Shown here: positions 25,051 to 35,282 of the stretch, one piece after another | How positions within the stretch are numbered: the first letter of the stretch is position 1 | Layout of the letters: every line of letters starts with the position of its first letter | Origin: Fulvia fulva | Lineage: Eukaryota > Ascomycota > Dothideomycetes > Mycosphaerellales > Mycosphaerellaceae | NCBI RefSeq assembly: GCF_020509005.1 | Contig: NC_063020.1 | Span: 2,294,001 to 2,358,000 of the forward strand | DNA: 64,000 nt | Reading direction: 5' to 3' | The notes under the pieces: generated by a model | Database searches by the model: none | The model's input: only the letters and a program-made list of their open reading frames with translations | Told to the model about the DNA's origin: nothing | Made by a program: the position numbers and the translations under genes

Positions 25051-25724
25051 TGCAAATCTGAAAGCTCAGTTTGAAGAGTAAATCAGCGTGGCGAGGAGTA
25101 TAGTGTGAGAAAGCATGTTCTCATGATTGATCCTGCTCGGGACCTGAGTGTAGGGTCAGCCGCGCTTGAGCCCCGTCCACTGCAGCGGGTCGCAGATATG
25201 GTCGCGAAGAGCATGATCGGGCTGACTACTGAGCTGAGATCTACGCGAAGCGTCTAGGGCTTCACAGCTGAAGGTCGTTGTCCGGCGACCCAGCTACCGA
25301 TATGTGCGCTCATCTTGGCGAGTGACATGCCATCAAAAGGATGCGAAGAAGTGCTCGTGAACGTGACGGAAGGTGCTGCATATTGTTCGAGGCGATCTTT
25401 GAGACTCCTAAGGTCCAAATATATATCCGTTCAGGTTGTGCAAAACTGGACGATAGGTGGCTCGTCGAGAGCCCTGCTGATGGCTGATGATCCTATTGAA
25501 CATGTACATGTGAGAGGTCGTAATGAAGACATGTGAAGTTGACTGATGCATGGGCGAGAAGGAAAGTGCTGTCAGAGAGGCGTCGGCAAGCTCCGCAGTT
25601 CTTGGCGGCAATTGCTCCGCATCGCACCTTCCCACCGAGAATTGCAGCTTCTTGAACGTCGAGAGTGAAACGCCAGCGAAGCGACCGCAACACCCGACAA
25701 ACCACACCGGAGCCAACAGCAAAG
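25051..25724. other. Intergenic / promoter of eL42
   Basis: About 670 bp between the GMC relic and the ribosomal protein gene. Open frames here lack motifs. The part near 25600-25724 should be the promoter and leader of eL42. Confidence 0.5.
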
Positions 25725-26464
25725 ATGGTAAGATCATCCACGACTTCATATGCGCCCGCGATCGTGTTTCGAGATGCAGCAGAATTGTGGAAGATTGGGG
25801 ATGTGTGAGGAAGGAACTCGGAGAGGCGAATGAGTCCATGCCAAACGGCACCACGAACGGTCAATGCGAGCGTGCAGTGGACTGCGGATGTATGCGCAGT
25901 ATGAGATGGATATGCTCGGCATGGGAGATGGGCACATGGTTTTTAAGATAAGAGATGGATCAAAGCTGCAATTGGGAACACGATCGCTGCGACGCAATAA
26001 GAGACGAAGATTGGACAGTAACTAACAAGTCTCTCTTCAGGTTAACGTACCAAAGACTCGCCGCACCTACTGCAAGGGCAAGGACTGCAAGAAGCACACC
26101 CAGCACAAGGTCACTCAGTACAAGGCCGGCAAGGTACGAAACAGCAGGACACCGATCAGGACATCAGACACTCATGGTACTTTCAGGCTTCCCTCTTCGC
26201 GCAGGGTAAGAGACGTTACGACCGCAAGCAGTCCGGTTATGGTGGTCAGACAAAGCCTGTGTTCCACAAGAAGGCCAAGACCACCAAGAAGGTCGTTCTC
26301 CGGTTAGAATGCACACAATGCAAGACCAAGGCACAGCTGGCGCTCAAGCGCTGCAAGCACTTCGAGTTGGGGTATGTCGAGCAAGACACGCCAGGTCTGG
26401 AGCCTATGCTGACGATTCTCACAGTGGTGACAAGAAGACCAAGGGTGCTGCACTCGTCTTCTAA
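25725..26464 (+). CDS. RPL42: 60S ribosomal protein eL42 (L36a/L44)
   Basis: Four exons: 25725-25727 (only the ATG), 26041-26133, 26187-26371 and 26425-26464, giving exactly 106 residues, the yeast length. The first exon is the initiation codon alone, followed by a 313-bp intron ending CTCTTCAG before GTTAACGTACC; this layout is common in fungal ribosomal protein genes. The protein has the family's zinc-ribbon cysteines (CKGKDC near the N-terminus, CTQC and the CKHFELG cysteine later). It lies near the E site of the large subunit. Residue 56 is proline ([11 protein letters not shown]), the form associated with cycloheximide sensitivity in fungi; resistance alleles carry Gln there. Confidence 0.97.
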
Positions 26465-26824
26465 GCGGTTACGTCTCTCTCATCATCACGGCAATTACGG
26501 CGCACGGGATATGGGCGGAATGGCTAGGCCTGTAGAGCCAAATGAAGAAGCTTGCATCCAGCACAATACCATGAAGTCTCGCATTGAACGCAGTCCCAAG
26601 CACGAGTCGCATCGTCGACTTGCAAGCAGCTCTGCAGTCCCGATATGTAATGACACGATTGAGTCCTTCGGGCGTCGACAAAGTCTATCATGTCCAGCAG
26701 TATGGCTGCTTCAGTCATGCACTGTCTCGAAATGTTCCCTTCCATCGCAACCAGGAGCCACAGTCCGATTCAAACCGAACACAATCACCATCCAAACTCT
26801 GCTCAGACATCACCCTCATCCCAG

Positions 26825-27250
26825 CTACCCCATCTTCCTCCCCAACCCCAAGAACTCCTCTCTATAAATACACCCCTCGCCCTCCCTTTCAAAGAACTCC
26901 AGCTTCGGCGGCTCCTCCCAAGTAGCTTCACTCTTCGACCACATTGGCGCATAATACGGTTTGGTCATCTGTTTCTCTTCAAACCATTTTCTATCCTTAC
27001 TCTAGACTTCAACAAATCTGAACTTGTCTGGTTCCGCCGGGTCTTGGAAGACATCAAAGAAAAGGCATTCTGGCTCTTTCGCGCACGCGGCCCAGACTGG
27101 GCGGTGGGCCGCTTTGAATTCTTCAATGAGTGAAGGTTTGATTTTCAAGGTGACGAAGAGGCTGTGGGAAGGGGATGTCAGTCTGTTGACGAATGTGATG
27201 GGTAAAGAAGTGACATGTGCTTACGTTAGTTGCTTCCCTGACATGGTCAT
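26825..27250 (-). pseudogene. ABM-domain monooxygenase-like gene with in-frame stop
   Basis: Minus strand: exon 1 at 27225-27250 (MTMSGKQLT), a 63-bp intron with a clean GTAAGC donor and CCCACAG acceptor, then exon 2 from 27161. The product LKIKPSLIEEFKAAHRPVW...PECLFFDVFQDPAEPDKFRF is a recognisable antibiotic biosynthesis monooxygenase (ABM, ferredoxin-like dimeric) domain. At 27002-27004 a TAG interrupts it after FVEV, where the family has Trp. The same frame then continues with the rest of the domain (SKDRKWFEEKQMTKPYYAPM, WEEPPKLEFFE) to a stop at 26825, about 120 residues in all. The change is one base (TGG to TAG), a C-to-T in a CpA context on the plus strand. As written, only about 62 residues would be made. 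Confidence 0.78.
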
Positions 27251-28661
27251 TGGTGGGACTTGTTCGGTGTGTCTAAAAGTGATGTGTACTGCAGCTGATT
27301 TGGTGTGTGGCTGTCGTTCTTGGGTAGTACTGCGAGGTACAATTTCTATTTTTTGATGCTTATAGCCCCGCGCTGAGGTTTGTCGGATTGTTTGTCTATT
27401 TCTGCGCCTTGGGGAGTGAAGAAGCTTTGATCAAAGGTTCACGGACCGAGCACATGGCAGAGACGGGAGCATCTAAAGGACTGTTCTGAGGCCAAAAGCA
27501 TGTTGGTACGTTGGGAGTCTACAACTCTCAGTGTTGTGTCTGTTCGACTTCGATGCAGTTGTCGTCTCTATTTCGACCATTGCTACATCCAATAATAATG
27601 CGATCCTGGTCTTGCGTACGGAGGAAGAAAGGTACATGTAGCTTTGGTACGTTGGGCTTCGCGTGAAGCGGCGGAAGATACTTGTGACCGTAGCTGCCGT
27701 CAGAGCCCAAACTTGTATGCCTCGGAGGATCGACTCTTCATGTGCGTTCCAACTTCCGGTATACAACATTCGCAGGAGTCGCTTGAAGAGGTCGGATGTT
27801 TGTCAATGGGAAGAGCCTCGTCTACCTCGTGAAACACAAGGCCGTGACCGGGGTGGTATTGGTAAGACATGCTGCAAACACCCACATGTACATATCAGAG
27901 AAGGTGTTCGTCTAGGCTCGGCTCGCTGTTTACCACCGGGGAAAGACTGGCAGCCGCAGATGGCTTCGATGGCATCGACGGCTGTGGTGGGCCCAAACAA
28001 CAATACTTATGCAAGGCGTTTGGGTCAGCACCGCGTTAGCGACCCGAAAGGCACAGATGTCGCCCTGCCAATGCGAACAGATGGTCAACGCACAGGCATT
28101 TGTCACATTGACGGCCAGGCACATCGGCGTGGTGTGATGTGTGTGAGAGGCATAACGGTGAGATAGCAGCCATAGGTGAGCATGCGGCCAGGGTAGGGAC
28201 ATGATTCAGTGCTGAGTGCGATCACAAGCGACGTCGATGGCGCGGCGGAAGCCAGTGTGCCAGTGTACGAGTCGGTAGAGTTGGTAGGTTCATGCAGCCC
28301 CGAGCATCCCTGTGTCCACACCTTGGCGCATTCGTGGCCGAGCAGAGTGCGGTCGCGTGTGCATCACTCTGCACACGCCGGGCGAGAATATGGCCCTCTC
28401 TTCGCGCGCCGCATGTCCGCAGCGACCTCTTCTCGACCGGCATCCCCTTCGTGACCTTCGCCGCCGAGGTTATGAGCCGCACGCGTCGAGATCCAGCGTG
28501 TGGCGGTCGAGGGACGTCCCGATGACGGCAAATCAAACCCAAGACCACTGACTCGACAGTGCAGTGCGGATCATGCTCGTCTGGCAATCGTGACGCTGAC
28601 GCAACGGGGACGGCTCGCAGTACGAAAGGTACAGTAGGCGCGCCTGCGTGCGCGAGTCCTG
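27251..28661. other. Intergenic / upstream region of the RasGEF gene
   Basis: About 1.4 kb. It should include the divergent promoters of the ABM relic (minus) and the RasGEF gene (plus). Open frames at 27663-28166 and 28222-28587 show no family features. No repeats seen. Confidence 0.5.
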
Positions 28662-31600
28662 ATGCGCTTCCAATGGCTCCACGTCGACGTGGAGCGACGC
28701 GGCACTTCTCGCAGACGTCTCGAGAAGAAGCAGCAGCAGCATAAGGACGATGCGAAGAACGTCAAGCCGCCTGCCAAGATGCAACGACAGAAGACGAGCG
28801 ATGCGGTGCCTCAGGGCGTGACGTGGTCCGAGAACATCATACAGCGAGCTTTTGGCCTGAACGGTGCGAGTGGTGGTGATGTTGGTGATACGGACGACAC
28901 AAGAGGGCACAAGCGTGCCGAGACAGCGCCAACGGTGGTGGGCAAGCACAGCGAGGACAGCAGCGAGCAACACACCCATGGCCATTCGCGAAACTTCACA
29001 GTGGGCAACGTCGGTGCAGGAGGGAAGCTATACCTCAAGCCGACTCGTGTCCTACCCAATTTCACCTATGCACCCGCAACACCTCCTGCAACGGCCGATG
29101 GCTCAGTGTCTATGTATTCCCAGGGCCCTTTGTTGCGGGAAAGCAATGCCTCTGGTACCTGGACGCCGAGGGTAGCACGCGGACGCAGCGCAGCCATGGG
29201 CCAACTGATTGGAGCTCCTCCTCTTAGTCTCGCGAACAACACCAATCGACCGTTTGCAACACGGTCACACTCTTGTTCGACCGCCGACGATCACCTACGG
29301 ACTACACTGTACGATGCCAATGAGTTCAACCTGCCTCAGGACGACGATGAGATCCCCTCGAGGCGACGCAGAAGTGGCTCTGCGGCTGAGCTGCCGCGAC
29401 ATGAACTCGATGTGCACATTCCACACTACCGGTTGGGCACGCCGCACTTCAGCGAGCGCGGAACGGCATACTTGCACTACTCCATCGCGACCAACTCGAC
29501 TGTACCCAGCTCGGTACTCTCAAGAGCTGAGTACGACAAGCTGTTCCCGATCCCACCTGGGCGAGGAGTCAGTTTCTACTCGCATCTGTCCCAAGCTGAG
29601 ATGCCGCCTTTCTTGCGTGCGTCGGGACACTACAGCCCGAATGGCACTCCCTTCTCAAGGACGCCAGTTCAATCGGCCACGCCGTCGATGGCAGCAGCCA
29701 TAGCGCCAGAGCTCTTCCATAAGCTGGAGGCGAACCTTCACGATCCGAGTGTGGTCCATTATCACCCAACCAGTGGACGTATAGTGGCAGCAACTCCAGC
29801 ACGGCTCATTGCCCAGATAACCTCGCCCCAATTCTTGGACTACGAGCTTTTGGCCGACTTTTTCCTCACGTTCCGCTGCTTCATGTCAAGTCAAGATGTT
29901 CTCGAGTTTCTGTTCGCTCGAATGCGCTGGGCATTCTTATACGGAACCGACGGAGGCCGTATTGCCAGAGTTCGAACCTTCGTTGCTCTAAGACACTGGA
30001 TTCTCAACTACTTTCAGGACGATTTCTTTCCAGATGCACTATTCCGACAAAACTTCTGTGATCTGGTCAACCACCTGGCAATCTGCCTGCGCCAGCGTCC
30101 AGACAAAGGTGGAGGAGACATCAACATCATTGGCGAGCTCAAGAAATGCTGGCGCCGTACTTGTGCTTTGTACTGGCCTAATCACCCTGATGCTCACGTC
30201 ACATCGCCGGACAAGGACATTGTGGCTGGCGGTGTACCTGATCCTTCAGTACCAGCAGCGCCCTCGGCCTTGAGCCTTCCACTAAGCTTTCGACGCACGA
30301 CAGCACGAGCTTCGATCTTTGAGATCGAGCAGATTCAATTGCCCGAGGAGCCGAAAACGGTCAACTGGGGGAACCTTACCAAGGTAGAAACTAATGAGCG
30401 AAGTGGTCGCTCTACGGTCACAACACGCACGGCAAGCTTGCCGGTGTCCGCAATTAGTGAGCAGAGTCTAGAAGTGCTATCGTGCTCTATACCGTTCCTT
30501 TTCCGCAATCTTCGTCCCTCCGCTCGCTCGAGGACAAAGCCGTCTGCTGCTCCTAGACATGTCGAGATCAAGGAAGAGAAGGCGGGGGAGCAAGAGACGA
30601 GCAAGAAGCCCAAAAGACCAACACACGGGCACAAGAGGAGCGGCAGCTTCTCGGATGCGTTGCGGGACAAAAGAACGCCACTGTCATCTCCAAGGACAGA
30701 TGCAATTGAGCTGAAAGATCTGCCGTCCTATGCTATAACGGGAGGGTTGGTGCGCGGTTTGGTGCTGACACCTGCTCCAGCCAAGGTGGATAACAACATT
30801 CCGGTGACACCCGGACCTCCGGGTCCTGACTTGACGGAGGCTAGGCTTCAGGGCCATAACAAAGGATACTTCGAGGCAGGCCAAAGTATGGCTGTCAAGA
30901 AGTTCGTAGGCGAGGTCAAGCGTGCCTTAAGCAGTCGCAAGGCGGGCAGCGAGTCGCCTGCACGGAGTGATGGCTCCGGCTCGGCTGGTGGCTCGCGAAG
31001 CACTGTACGCGGACGTGTGCGTGTCGCAACGAAGCCACAGCCGGATTGGCAACAGTTGCCTGGTCCTGATCGACTCGATGTGCTGGGCTTGACGGTGGAG
31101 AACACCTTCCAGGACTCGCTAGACTTGGCCCACCAAGAAAGGGCGCAGCGTGAACGAGCTTTGACAGAAGACAAATTGTCCGAGCGATCCCACGAAGGCC
31201 TCAGAACGCCGCCAAGAGAGGCCGAAGACGAGGAGAACCTGGATGACAAGGCAGCACAAGAGAGATACTACGGTGGGAAGGCGCTTCCGCAGCCGCCTCG
31301 TGCTGAGACACCCCGACCGACTACTGCCCGCAAAATGACCTCCGATTCAGCCAAGAAGCGTTCGGAATCTGTAGAAGTCATGGACTTCGGCCGCTACAAC
31401 AGTCAGTTGAACAGTCAAGTCACCACTCGCAGCCGATCTATTGTCATCGTAGATGCCACTGGTGCGCCTCAGATACCATTCATGGCTGGCGGCCTGGGTG
31501 GCCACTCCTTCAGCTCAGCTTCGACGGACATGATGCCGATACCATTGTTTCGGGACAAGCACGATCAACCGCCTGTACCGCCAGTGCCGAACCATTTCAC

Positions 31601-34115
31601 GAAAGACTATGCTGGGGTTGGAGCAGCCGCAGCCGCAGCGTCAAACGCTTACGAAAGCCGATGGGCATCGAGCATTGATGATGGACGAACCTCCGATCAA
31701 AGGATGCATGACCTGCTAACGGCGCCCAACGCCTGGGACATGGACTACGGCAGCAAGGCGAGCAGCCAGAAGTCTGGCGATACAAAGCCACGGAAGTCGT
31801 CATCTGTCTACAATGCAGCGCGTTTCCAAATGTCGCCTCTTCCTCAGCAGCTCCGCAGAGTACCCGGCGGCGATCTGAAGCACGCCCATCATGTCAAGTC
31901 TCTCGAGATGGCATTCAGGCCACAATCCGCGGGCACGAACTCGACGAATTCCCGCTCATATATGCGATCAAGATGGCTGTCCATGACTTCAGACGGAGAC
32001 ATATTGCCGCCTGAACTAGCGCCAGAGGTCAGAAGGTCAGTGTCCTTGCTCGACACGCCCTCTTCGGCGCAGATTCTGCGTGCGTCCTTTGAGGAAGAAG
32101 CGAAGCGGCTGAAGGGCATACCCGATGACATCAATACCGAAGGTGGCATTGAGGATGCTCTGTTGAAGCTTGAGGGTAAGATACCAAGCCCAGCAACAAG
32201 TGCGAACAACTCGACTGCTTCTTTGGAAAAGCGACCAACGCCTACGGACGACCCTATGAAACGGGACGACACTTCTGAAAAGCACGAGACACCGGTAGTT
32301 GTCGAGACTCCCGAGAGGTATTCAACGCCAGTGGGTGCCAGCACGACCAGTGACAGCGTGGACGAAGATGAACATACGCCGACAAAGGCTCACGCGCTCA
32401 AACCATCGCCTCTGCAATCACACCCATCTACTTCGCCTCTGCAGTCGCACCCGGTCGCATCACCTTTGCAATCACATCCCTTTGTTTCACCTCTGCGATC
32501 GAATCCGGTGGCTTCTCCTCTGCAATCACATCCACTGAAGCCACCTCCAAGATTGAAGGAAACGCCAAGTGGAGATGTCAAGATGACCTATGTGCCGTAC
32601 TTTGGACAAGAGTCTGCTTCTGGAAACACAAGTGGAGACAGTCCAACGGTCACCGAGACCCAAGGAGCCAGCATATACCACTTGTCAGAGTCGGGCATAC
32701 AATCCATGAGCTCTCAGACAGAGTATCCACTGCCCAGTTTCCCTTCAGAGTGGCCATCAGATGCGTTGGCCTCATCCACGTCAGTTCTGCCGCCCGAACC
32801 TCGGCTCAGCAGATATTCATTACCAGACCCATACGACCGGATGGATACACCGGAGTCATTCCCGTACGAGCGGAAGCCAGAGAGCATTGCGCAGAGTATG
32901 TCTGATGGCCGCTACCCAAGCTTCCGGCCAGGTCCTTGGAACACTACCGGAGACCACACCTCGTTCTTGTTGGACGACAACCAAACACTTAGTGATATCT
33001 CGACAGAGATTGCCGCCAGTGAGTATGGTGATCCTGGTGTTCGTAGCTTTTACTATGACGACGACGAGCCGATGCCACCAATACGGCCATTCGCACCTCC
33101 CACGTCACCGTCGACCAATGGTGGCACGGCAGCTTCGCCAGACAAGCGACACTTACTTCCTCGATTACTCCCGCGCGACTCGGACACGCCTCTGAAAGAG
33201 ACCATTGGTGCACCCATGTTAGTGCCTCAACCTGCAAATCAGCCATTCCCGCGAAGACCTCCAGGGCAGAGCGGGACTCTGAAGGCGCATCGCAGATCAG
33301 AAGCCGAGTCACCGACGTTCCCAGCACACATGCCCTTCGTTCTGGCATACGAATCCGAAGTCATCGCCGAGCAACTCACGATCATCGAGAAAGATGCCCT
33401 TGACGAGGTTGATTGGAAGGATCTTGTCAGCCTGAATTGGCAGCAGAGCGCACCTCATGTGACCAATTGGGTCGACTACGTGAGCAACGACCAGAGTCTC
33501 GAAGCGAATGGCATCGACATTGTCATTGCACGTTTCAATCTGGTAGTCAAGTGGTGCATCTCGGAGATTGTGCTCACAGATGTGCCCAGCGAGCGAGCGC
33601 GCACGATCACGAAGTACATTCACATCGCAAGCCACTGTCACCGCCTACACAATTTCGCGTCGCTATACCAGATCACGCTCGCGCTCCTTTCGCCAGAGCT
33701 TGCCCGGCTGTCAAGGACGTGGTCACTGGTCGCACTGCGAGAGAAGCAGATGCTCGAGAATCTTGAACAGCTCTGTCGACCATTACGCAACTTCTACACA
33801 CTTCGCGCAGAGATGGAGACAGCGATGCCGCACAATGGCATCATACCCTTCATTGGATTATATACCCATGACTTGATGTTCAATGCCTTGAAATCGGCAC
33901 GCATTGATGCTCCAGCCGGCGGTAAGGAGCCACTGGTTAATTTTGAACGCTATCAAACGGCAGCAACCATTGTGAAGAACCTTCTCCGCCTCATCGAGGC
34001 CAGCGCGAAGTATGACTTCCGCCCGGAGCCCGAAGCTCTCAGTCGCTGCCTCTGGATCGCAGCGTTGGAAGATGATGACATTGCCAGGCGGAGCAAGTCG
34101 CTTGAGCAGATATGA
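28662..34115 (+). CDS. LTE1: Lte1-type guanine nucleotide exchange factor (RasGEF_N + RasGEF)
   Basis: A single uninterrupted frame of 1817 residues. A Ras-exchanger N-terminal module lies at about residues 365-480 (GRIVAATPARLIAQIT, LLADFFLTFRCFM, RTFVALRHWILNYF). The catalytic RasGEF (Cdc25 homology) domain is at the extreme C-terminus from about residue 1560 (VIAEQLTIIEKDAL, the helical hairpin NFASLYQITLALLSPELARL, and NGIIPFIGLYTHDLMFN). About 1000 disordered Ser/Pro-rich residues lie between, including a five-fold 9-residue repeat. Two Ras modules at opposite ends around a long linker is the layout of Lte1, which promotes mitotic exit and polarity signalling. Whether it acts as an exchange factor or a scaffold is debated for yeast Lte1. 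The ATG at 28779 (MQRQKTSD) is an alternative start. Confidence 0.88.
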   Translation: MRFQWLHVDVERRGTSRRRLEKKQQQHKDDAKNVKPPAKMQRQKTSDAVPQGVTWSENIIQRAFGLNGASGGDVGDTDDTRGHKRAETAPTVVGKHSEDSSEQHTHGHSRNFTVGNVGAGGKLYLKPTRVLPNFTYAPATPPATADGSVSMYSQGPLLRESNASGTWTPRVARGRSAAMGQLIGAPPLSLANNTNRPFATRSHSCSTADDHLRTTLYDANEFNLPQDDDEIPSRRRRSGSAAELPRHELDVHIPHYRLGTPHFSERGTAYLHYSIATNSTVPSSVLSRAEYDKLFPIPPGRGVSFYSHLSQAEMPPFLRASGHYSPNGTPFSRTPVQSATPSMAAAIAPELFHKLEANLHDPSVVHYHPTSGRIVAATPARLIAQITSPQFLDYELLADFFLTFRCFMSSQDVLEFLFARMRWAFLYGTDGGRIARVRTFVALRHWILNYFQDDFFPDALFRQNFCDLVNHLAICLRQRPDKGGGDINIIGELKKCWRRTCALYWPNHPDAHVTSPDKDIVAGGVPDPSVPAAPSALSLPLSFRRTTARASIFEIEQIQLPEEPKTVNWGNLTKVETNERSGRSTVTTRTASLPVSAISEQSLEVLSCSIPFLFRNLRPSARSRTKPSAAPRHVEIKEEKAGEQETSKKPKRPTHGHKRSGSFSDALRDKRTPLSSPRTDAIELKDLPSYAITGGLVRGLVLTPAPAKVDNNIPVTPGPPGPDLTEARLQGHNKGYFEAGQSMAVKKFVGEVKRALSSRKAGSESPARSDGSGSAGGSRSTVRGRVRVATKPQPDWQQLPGPDRLDVLGLTVENTFQDSLDLAHQERAQRERALTEDKLSERSHEGLRTPPREAEDEENLDDKAAQERYYGGKALPQPPRAETPRPTTARKMTSDSAKKRSESVEVMDFGRYNSQLNSQVTTRSRSIVIVDATGAPQIPFMAGGLGGHSFSSASTDMMPIPLFRDKHDQPPVPPVPNHFTKDYAGVGAAAAAASNAYESRWASSIDDGRTSDQRMHDLLTAPNAWDMDYGSKASSQKSGDTKPRKSSSVYNAARFQMSPLPQQLRRVPGGDLKHAHHVKSLEMAFRPQSAGTNSTNSRSYMRSRWLSMTSDGDILPPELAPEVRRSVSLLDTPSSAQILRASFEEEAKRLKGIPDDINTEGGIEDALLKLEGKIPSPATSANNSTASLEKRPTPTDDPMKRDDTSEKHETPVVVETPERYSTPVGASTTSDSVDEDEHTPTKAHALKPSPLQSHPSTSPLQSHPVASPLQSHPFVSPLRSNPVASPLQSHPLKPPPRLKETPSGDVKMTYVPYFGQESASGNTSGDSPTVTETQGASIYHLSESGIQSMSSQTEYPLPSFPSEWPSDALASSTSVLPPEPRLSRYSLPDPYDRMDTPESFPYERKPESIAQSMSDGRYPSFRPGPWNTTGDHTSFLLDDNQTLSDISTEIAASEYGDPGVRSFYYDDDEPMPPIRPFAPPTSPSTNGGTAASPDKRHLLPRLLPRDSDTPLKETIGAPMLVPQPANQPFPRRPPGQSGTLKAHRRSEAESPTFPAHMPFVLAYESEVIAEQLTIIEKDALDEVDWKDLVSLNWQQSAPHVTNWVDYVSNDQSLEANGIDIVIARFNLVVKWCISEIVLTDVPSERARTITKYIHIASHCHRLHNFASLYQITLALLSPELARLSRTWSLVALREKQMLENLEQLCRPLRNFYTLRAEMETAMPHNGIIPFIGLYTHDLMFNALKSARIDAPAGGKEPLVNFERYQTAATIVKNLLRLIEASAKYDFRPEPEALSRCLWIAALEDDDIARRSKSLEQI
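32406..32540 (+). repeat. 27-bp coding minisatellite, five copies
   Basis: Five tandem 27-bp units inside the RasGEF gene encode five 9-residue repeats of consensus SPLQSHPxx (one copy reads SPLRSNPVA). The copies differ mainly at third positions, so the array is old enough to have diverged but is kept in frame. It lies in the disordered linker. Confidence 0.9.
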
Positions 34116-34454
34116 ATGATCCACGACGCTCTCGATACCCTCACGACACAACAATATATACCACAGCACTCATATCTCACGATACGGCGAGGACGCCACA
34201 TATGACGACACTTAACGACCATTTACTTTATGTTTTCCTCTTCTTGCTCTCGGCGGATCTACGACGCCCGAATGCTGAGAATTGACTGGACGATCTAAAA
34301 ACATGCGTGTCGCAGCATGAAGCGGGAGGTCTAATAGATCACCAAAATCCAAGTCCAACGGCTTGCTGCATAGCATTTCCCTAGAGTGTAATCACTACTA
34401 ATCATGGAATTTCATGCACTGTACATAGATCACGAACTCATGAACCAGCATGTA
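34116..34454. other. Convergent intergenic region
   Basis: 339 bp between the 3' ends of the RasGEF gene (+) and the LPGELRNLIF gene (-). No feature seen beyond the likely untranslated regions. Confidence 0.45.
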
Positions 34455-35282
34455 TCAAACAGCGTTCTCTTCAGTACTCAGACATGAAATGAGGTAATTA
34501 GCTCTGATCAATCGAGTCAGCCCGCACCTCCCGCAGTGTACCTCTTGCACTGACGGGTAGAGATTTTGACAGACCTCCAGCACAGCATCAACCAGACATC
34601 TTCCATCCACAGCATCCTCATCCTCCGGCTTCAGAGTAGACTCTAAGCCACACAGACAATGGTCCTTCCCGAAGTTCGTCAAACTGCAAGACACCCTCCC
34701 ATCCACCGACTTCCTCGCAACAAAGTCAAAAGCCTGGTCATAGAAACAGCTGACTCTCATCTCGTGCCTAACGCTCAGGACCAGCTCAACTTTCAACTCC
34801 CTCAAATGCGTCGCCGCAGGCTCCATCATCAATTTGCTCCGCCACCGCCGCAGGGCAGCAATGTACTGATCATACGTATGCACATTCTGGAAACTTGGTT
34901 TCCGGAAGGGAATCCGACCGATGTCAAAAGCGTTGATCGAGTAGTAAGTTGAGAGGACTTCTCCACGAAGTGCTTTGCACACCTGGGCCAAGGCCGGTTC
35001 TGGCGCGATCCTCAGAGCTGGAAGCGAGGCGCAGAAGCCGTAGGATTGCTGCCAGGTAGGTGTGAGGAGTTGTATGTGGGTTGGACATGTGAGGACGTCT
35101 TCGAAGATGAGGTTGCGGAGTTCACCGGGCAACTCTAGGAAGTTTTGGTGCTGAGTGTGTTCGAGGGTGTTTCTTGGGGATGCCATTGTGGTTGTCTGGG
35201 TTGTTGAGACTTTCTGGCGAAGTCTGGGGACCAGGAAGCTTTTTGTGTAAGAATATGCATTGAAAGCTTCGAGGCGGACCAT
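34455..35282 (-). CDS. LPxELRNLIF-motif protein (F-box/2EXR-like fungal family)
   Basis: A single exon of 275 residues. The motif FLELPGELRNLIFEDVL near residue 50 is the hallmark of a large lineage-expanded family in Dothideomycetes, usually annotated as hypothetical, 2EXR or F-box-like. After it come ALAQVCKALRGEVLSTYYSINAFDI, which fits the family's second conserved block, and a Cys-rich C-terminus (HCLCGLES, CGRCGL). Function is unknown; an F-box-like role in protein interaction is inference from the motif only. The ATG at 35186 (MASPRNTLEHTQ) is a likely alternative start, since the 32 residues before it have no family resemblance. Confidence 0.78.
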   Translation of the reverse strand: MVRLEAFNAYSYTKSFLVPRLRQKVSTTQTTTMASPRNTLEHTQHQNFLELPGELRNLIFEDVLTCPTHIQLLTPTWQQSYGFCASLPALRIAPEPALAQVCKALRGEVLSTYYSINAFDIGRIPFRKPSFQNVHTYDQYIAALRRWRSKLMMEPAATHLRELKVELVLSVRHEMRVSCFYDQAFDFVARKSVDGRVSCSLTNFGKDHCLCGLESTLKPEDEDAVDGRCLVDAVLEVCQNLYPSVQEVHCGRCGLTRLIRANYLISCLSTEENAV

